From contig CAKVBK010000074.1 of assembly GCA_934725285.1 (NCBI GenBank), positions 1 through 8,869 of the forward strand: a stretch of DNA of 8,869 nucleotides. The letters run 5' to 3'. Both the position numbers and the translations under genes were made by a program. This DNA is from an uncultured Bacteroidales bacterium. Its GTDB lineage: Bacteria > Bacteroidota > Bacteroidia > Bacteroidales > UBA932. The notes under the pieces were generated by a model. That model was not told the DNA's origin. It saw only the letters and a list, made by a program, of their open reading frames with translations, and made no database searches. Shown here in pieces: positions 6,166 to 8,869 of this stretch (its first letter is position 1; each line of letters opens with the position of its first letter).

Positions 6166-7011
6166 ATGGAAAAGATCATCAATCAGGAATTCGGCGGCGA
6201 GAGACCGCTATATTGCAGACATGACCTTTATCTTGAGAATGTCAAGATCCACGCCGGGGAATCCGCTTTGAAGGAAACCGGCAACATCACCGCCGTGCAC
6301 TGCCAGTTTGAGGGCAAGTACCCGTTCTGGGAGTGTGACGGATTTGTCATCAAGGACAGCCTCCTGACTGTCGGCGCTCGGTCAGGGCTTTGGTACTCAA
6401 GAAACTGCGAGATCTACGACACGATCATCGACGCTCCGAAGACTTTCCGACGAATGGACGGGATCAAACTGAGGAATGTCCAGATCATGGGCGGCACGGA
6501 GACTTTCTGGGACTGCAGGAACATCGAGGTCGAAGACTCCGTCATCGACAGGGCCGACTATGTGTTCATGCACTGCGAGAATGTAAAACTGACCAACGTC
6601 AAGCTGAACGGAAACTACAGCTTCCAGTACGCGAAGAACGTTGAGATCAGTGGTTGCGTCCTGAACTCAAAGGATTCTTTCTGGGAGGCGGAGAATGTCA
6701 CTGTCATCGACTCCGTCATCAATGGTGAATATCTCGCCTGGTACTCGAAGAACCTCCGTCTCGTGCGCTGCCACATCACCGAGACCCAGCCACTTTGCTA
6801 CTGCGATGACTTAGTGCTTGAAGACTGCACGATGGGCACCGACGCAGACCTTGCGTTTGAATATTCATCCGTACATGCCACGGTCAAGGGTCACGTTCCT
6901 TCCATCAAGAACCCTCGCACCGGCTTCATCCGCTACGGTTCAGTCGGAGAGATCATCCTCGACCAAAACATCAAGGCTCCCGGCGACTGCATTTTGGAGA
7001 AAGTGCGGTAG
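6166..7011 (+). CDS. DUF3737 family right-handed beta-helix protein
   Basis: The 281-residue protein carries no signal peptide or membrane segment, so it is probably cytoplasmic. From about residue 35 to 245 it is built of repeating rungs of about 20-22 residues, each of the form aromatic-aromatic-x-C/S-x-N-hydrophobic-x-hydrophobic-x-x-S/C-x-hydrophobic (for example F-W-D-C-R-N-I-E-V-E-D-S-V-I at 114-127 and F-W-E-A-E-N-V-T-V-I-D-S-V-I at 172-185). This is what a right-handed parallel beta-helix looks like. The N-terminal F-G-G-E-R-P-L-Y and the C-terminal E-Y-S-S-V and N-P-R-T-G-F-I segments match what I recall of DUF3737, a family known mainly from Firmicutes and gut anaerobes with no established function. 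The 4-base gap to the MATE gene implies co-transcription and perhaps a shared role. Trp, Cys and Tyr are abundant along the rungs. No terminator is seen downstream. Confidence 0.88.
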   Translation: MEKIINQEFGGERPLYCRHDLYLENVKIHAGESALKETGNITAVHCQFEGKYPFWECDGFVIKDSLLTVGARSGLWYSRNCEIYDTIIDAPKTFRRMDGIKLRNVQIMGGTETFWDCRNIEVEDSVIDRADYVFMHCENVKLTNVKLNGNYSFQYAKNVEISGCVLNSKDSFWEAENVTVIDSVINGEYLAWYSKNLRLVRCHITETQPLCYCDDLVLEDCTMGTDADLAFEYSSVHATVKGHVPSIKNPRTGFIRYGSVGEIILDQNIKAPGDCILEKVR

Positions 7012-7320
7012 GATGTGAAAGAGCCCGTTTGGTTAACCGTTTATGAATCACGTAAATTCCATACTTCTCCGAATGTAGTCCCAGTCTCATGTCAGGGTGC
7101 AAGCGGAGACGAGCCATTATTACGGATGTCACGTGCCGATGTCGTCATGGATTTACAGAACGCCTTCACGTCAAAGCCAATCAGAAGTGCCTGAAAGGCT
7201 CATCGAGATGAAAATCTTGTATCTTTTCCTTTGAGTTTTTCAGTCTTGTCCGGCTTCCACTGGCACAGATTCCACATGTAGCTGAAAGCTTTTTGTAACA
7301 TTCTCACCGCCTATGTCCCC

Positions 7321-7605
7321 TCAGCGCTGTTCCTCTGGAGGATTGCGCTCTGGCAGGACAATCCATTGTGTCAACCGGCTGTAAGCCATCAGCAAACTAC
7401 CCCATTGGCCGTCAACGTAGACTTTGACGTTGGTTCGGCGTCCTTTCTTGGGCTCTTGATTTTGGACTTGATCCAGTTTTGCGTCACACTCTCGTTCGTA
7501 TGGCGATAACAAACGAATCCCTTCGCACCACTCAGCCCACATAACGGGTGCATAAAAGCCACCTTTGCACCCAGACCATGTCCAAAGGCTGTAATCGGGG
7601 TGCAC
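7321..7605 (-). CDS. Doubtful 94-codon open frame, unrecognised
   Basis: A frame with a GTG start at 7603-7605 and TGA at 7321-7323 would encode 94 residues with six Trp and no signal peptide or domain I recognise. The frame stays open upstream to a TGA about 70 bases away, without an ATG. Codon use (CGA, CGT, TTA and TTG are common) differs from the neighbouring genes. No promoter lies upstream. The repeated hairpins inside it are offset by 52 bases, which is not a multiple of three, so the repeat is at the level of nucleic acid rather than protein. It could be a remnant of a mobile-element gene; I favour non-coding. Confidence 0.2.
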   Translation of the reverse strand: MHPDYSLWTWSGCKGGFYAPVMWAEWCEGIRLLSPYERECDAKLDQVQNQEPKKGRRTNVKVYVDGQWGSLLMAYSRLTQWIVLPERNPPEEQR

Positions 7606-7644
7606 GAGGCCTACTTTTGCACCCGAGTCCCAAGCGATTCGTTT
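7511..7644. other. Stem enclosing two hairpins with identical arms (candidate structured RNA)
   Basis: AAACGAATC (7511-7519) pairs perfectly with GATTCGTTT (7636-7644). Between them lie two hairpins, 7546-7572 and 7598-7624, each exactly GGGTGCA, 13 bases, TGCACCC, starting 52 bases apart. The layout is a three-way junction with two matching arms. All stems are perfect on both strands, so the transcribed strand cannot be read from G-U pairs. I do not recognise a known RNA class. Confidence 0.35.
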
Positions 7645-7929
7645 ATCCGCAGTCTCACAGAGTGCCCATCATGGCTATTCCGTAAGGCTTTCACGCCGTC
7701 AACAAGCACAGGAGGATGGTGTGTAAAGGAGTGAGAGACTGATTTGTGTGTCTGCCCTCCCTCTTCAAGGATAGGGTCAGACACGGCGACCCACCTCTAA
7801 CTGTAGTCAGGGGCACATGTGTGCTCATGGTTTGTAAAGTGTTCCGGGTGCGAACTTGACCCCGCAGACCCTCCAGCGGTCGAAGCAGGCAATTAGAATC
7901 GGAGATTATACGGGTACAAATATGAATAC

Positions 7930-7962
7930 AAAAAAAGCCCCGCAGAGCGAACTCTACAGGGC
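7930..7962 (-). terminator. Intrinsic terminator of tRNA-Phe
   Basis: Read on the - strand, the RNA from 7962 to 7937 folds into GCCC-UGU-AGAG, a UUCG tetraloop and CUCU-GCG-GGGC: 11 pairs including two G-U wobbles. Seven U follow directly (7936-7930). The wobbles pair only on this strand, which fixes the orientation. It begins 7 bases after the tRNA 3' end. Confidence 0.93.
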
Positions 7963-7969
7963 TTCGTAG

Positions 7970-8042
7970 TGGTGTCGGGAAGAATCGAACTGCCGACACA
8001 TGGATTTTCAGTCCATTGCTCTACCATCTGAGCTACGACACC
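7970..8042 (-). tRNA. tRNA-Phe (anticodon GAA)
   Basis: The 73-base gene folds as a full cloverleaf: acceptor stem GGTGTCG/CGACACC with 7 perfect pairs, D stem GCTC/GAGC, anticodon stem ATGGA/TCCAT with loop CTGAAAA (anticodon GAA, read for UUC and UUU), variable loop GTGTC and T loop TTCGATT. The discriminator is A and the CCA end is not encoded. The T stem is GGCAG/CTTCC, with a C-U mismatch at its middle pair where CTGCC would be expected. It has its own promoter upstream and a strong terminator downstream, so it is a single-gene unit. Confidence 0.96.
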
Positions 8043-8059
8043 GTTTCCGTTTGGGATTG

Positions 8060-8090
8060 CAAAGATAGGCATTTTTCTTTGGGTTGCAAA
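8060..8090 (-). promoter_or_regulatory. Consensus Bacteroidota promoter for tRNA-Phe
   Basis: On the - strand TTTG (8090 to 8087), 19 bases, then TATCTTTG (8067 to 8060) is an exact match to the phylum's main promoter type. It has the same boxes and spacing as the MATE promoter. The start would be near 8053, leaving a short leader of about ten bases before the tRNA 5' end. Confidence 0.85.
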
Positions 8091-8153
8091 TTTTTTTGAG
8101 AAGAAATTGCATTTTTCTTCGCAGAGTGGATGTTTTTGGCTAAATTCGCCATA

Positions 8154-8869
8154 ATGTCGAAGAAAATCTTCATACAGGTTATCCTTCCGCTCCGGCTGAA
8201 GTGGGAGCCATTCTATTATCTCGATGAAGGGGTAACAGTTAATGGAAAGACTATTCGGCAAGATCAGCTACCACATGAATCGGTCAGCAGTTCAGGAAAG
8301 TCGGTCACCCCTATTGTTAGCATGCCCGGTATAAGCACAGAATCTGCACCCGATATGATTTCGGAAACTTCGGCAAGTTCCGTTACCGAAAGGAACAGGG
8401 AACAGATCATGGTGGGAGACCGTGTGCGGGTGAATTTCGCCGGTAAGGAATATGTGGGAGTCGTGAGTGTTGTGGACGTTGGAAAACAAGCGGAGATCAT
8501 GGGGATTGTGGAAAGGGTGAAGCCGGTTGCCGGAATGGCAGATGGTCTGGAACCGGTCTCGGTGGAGGAGATCACGCTTTGGAGACAGATTGCGGAATAT
8601 TACCTATGTACTGTCGGGGAGGTTTACAAGGCGGCTTATCCGGCACAGAAAGTGACAGAGGAGGAGGCGTTGGCACGACGGGAAGCGATAAAGGCGGAGA
8701 GAGAGGAGAAGAATAGGGTAAAAATCGAAGAGAAGATCAGAAGGCTTAAGGAAAGGGCAGAGAAAAAGGCGGAGTTGGCAGGAAGAGCCCGGAAAGCGGA
8801 GACTCGGGAGAGGTATCTGGAAGAGAAAGAGCAGCTGGTCTTGGAGGTAAAGAGATTGGTTGGAGAGGT
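8154..8869 (+). CDS. priA: Primosomal protein N' (PriA), N-terminal part, runs off the window
   Basis: The frame is open from ATG 8154 to the window end (238 codons plus two bases), with no stop. PriA is the 3'-to-5' helicase that reloads the replisome at stalled forks. The N-terminal part of its 3'-DNA-binding domain is recognisable: V-I-L-P-L near residue 9, then V-G-D-R-V-R-V-N-F-A-G-K-E-Y-V-G-V-V (87-104), L-W-R-Q-I-A-E-Y-Y-L-C-T-V-G-E-V-Y-K-A-A-Y-P (142-163). Two features are odd. About 50-55 extra residues rich in Ser and Thr lie at about 27-85, inside the first domain where a short turn is usual. From about 167 to the edge runs a highly charged Glu/Lys/Arg helix of at least 70 residues, a likely coiled coil. 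An in-frame ATG at 8130 is possible but less like the family's short N-terminus. Helicase motifs lie outside the window. Confidence 0.85.
   Translation, partial: MSKKIFIQVILPLRLKWEPFYYLDEGVTVNGKTIRQDQLPHESVSSSGKSVTPIVSMPGISTESAPDMISETSASSVTERNREQIMVGDRVRVNFAGKEYVGVVSVVDVGKQAEIMGIVERVKPVAGMADGLEPVSVEEITLWRQIAEYYLCTVGEVYKAAYPAQKVTEEEALARREAIKAEREEKNRVKIEEKIRRLKERAEKKAELAGRARKAETRERYLEEKEQLVLEVKRLVGE
8359..8391. repeat. Short palindromic element within the priA insertion
   Basis: TTTCGG (8359-8364) and CCGAAA (8386-8391) are inverted arms. The segment 8369-8391 matches the left arm of the flavoprotein insertion (3851-3873) at 17 of 23 positions, with no gaps. It lies within the extra Ser/Thr-rich segment of PriA (residues about 69-80) and is read through in frame. 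It is shorter and more diverged than the flavoprotein copy, so the relation is suggestive rather than proven. Confidence 0.4.

Larger units (their letters stand above)
7012..7929. other. Gene-poor 0.9-kb stretch with many inverted repeats
   Basis: Between the DUF3737 gene and the tRNA-Phe terminator I find no protein I recognise, no intrinsic terminator and no consensus promoter. The region differs from its neighbours in being rich in short inverted repeats: a 10-bp stem with a 1x3 internal loop (7408-7439), a 9-bp stem (7511-7519 with 7636-7644) enclosing two matching hairpins, a pairing of 7650-7658 with 7731-7741 (CAGTCTCAC against GTGAGAGACTG, with two extra bases on the right arm), and an 11-bp stem with a 1-base bulge (7748-7758 with 7773-7784). 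The heptamer GGGTGCA or its complement occurs at 7095, 7546, 7566, 7598 and 7618. It may hold a structured RNA, a decayed mobile element or both. Confidence 0.5.

Noticed and set aside
7012..7929. tmRNA, RNase P RNA or group II intron
   Set aside because: I looked for the tmRNA ends and tag, the conserved RNase P core and a group II domain V with its bulge and found none.
7691..7999. 102-codon open frame on the - strand
   Set aside because: It runs through the 3' half of the tRNA-Phe gene and its terminator, has no recognisable domain and is explained by chance.
8141..8148. TAAATTCG as a -7 box for priA
   Set aside because: It has a mismatch in the conserved TTTG, lies only five bases before the ATG and lacks a -33 TTTG at the right distance.
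7893..8261. 122-codon open frame on the - strand
   Set aside because: It crosses the tRNA gene, its promoter and the start of priA; no coding signal of its own.
8264..8575. Open frames on the - strand opposite priA
   Set aside because: They lie wholly within the recognised PriA coding region and show low-complexity Ser/Thr/Pro shadow composition.

Overview
The window looks like chromosomal DNA of a member of the Bacteroidota, probably an anaerobic Bacteroidales. Four things point there. Two promoters match the Bacteroidota sigma-ABfr pattern exactly (TTTG, 19 bases, TATCTTTG) and a third is close. Genes lack Shine-Dalgarno sequences. There is a large lipoprotein with Ig-like and FISUMP-type domains and a (D/E)-rich segment just after its lipobox Cys. 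The other genes (rubredoxin, TlpA-like thioredoxin, HI0933-family flavoprotein) suit an anaerobe. The genus cannot be told from the sequence.

Layout from left to right: the 3' end of a rubredoxin gene (+) and two stem-loops; a 699-residue surface-type lipoprotein (-) with a promoter; a divergent exported TlpA/ResA-like thiol-disulfide oxidoreductase (+); and, convergent with it and only 8 bases away, an HI0933/YhiN/BaiN-family flavoprotein (-). The flavoprotein gene carries an in-frame insertion derived from a small inverted-repeat element. Next comes a divergent intergenic region with three tandem copies of a 95-bp hairpin-rich repeat, a 26-bp near-perfect palindrome and a consensus promoter. 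These precede a MATE efflux transporter followed 4 bases later by a DUF3737 beta-helix protein (both +, a likely two-gene operon). About 0.9 kb without a convincing gene follows, rich in inverted repeats. Then a tRNA-Phe(GAA) (-) with its own promoter and a UUCG-loop terminator, and finally the 5' part of priA (+), which runs off the window and carries two unusual insertions.

Functionally these are ordinary housekeeping and envelope genes in small independent units; only the MATE-DUF3737 pair looks co-transcribed. The points worth a second look are not whole genes: the 95-bp multi-hairpin array and the palindrome touching the -33 box of the efflux promoter; two protein genes (flavoprotein and priA) that both carry a related palindromic element in frame; the structured 7.0-7.9 kb region, in which two hairpins share identical 7-bp arms and 13-base loops; and a mismatch in the T stem of tRNA-Phe. 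I found no complete new defence, phage or conjugation system.
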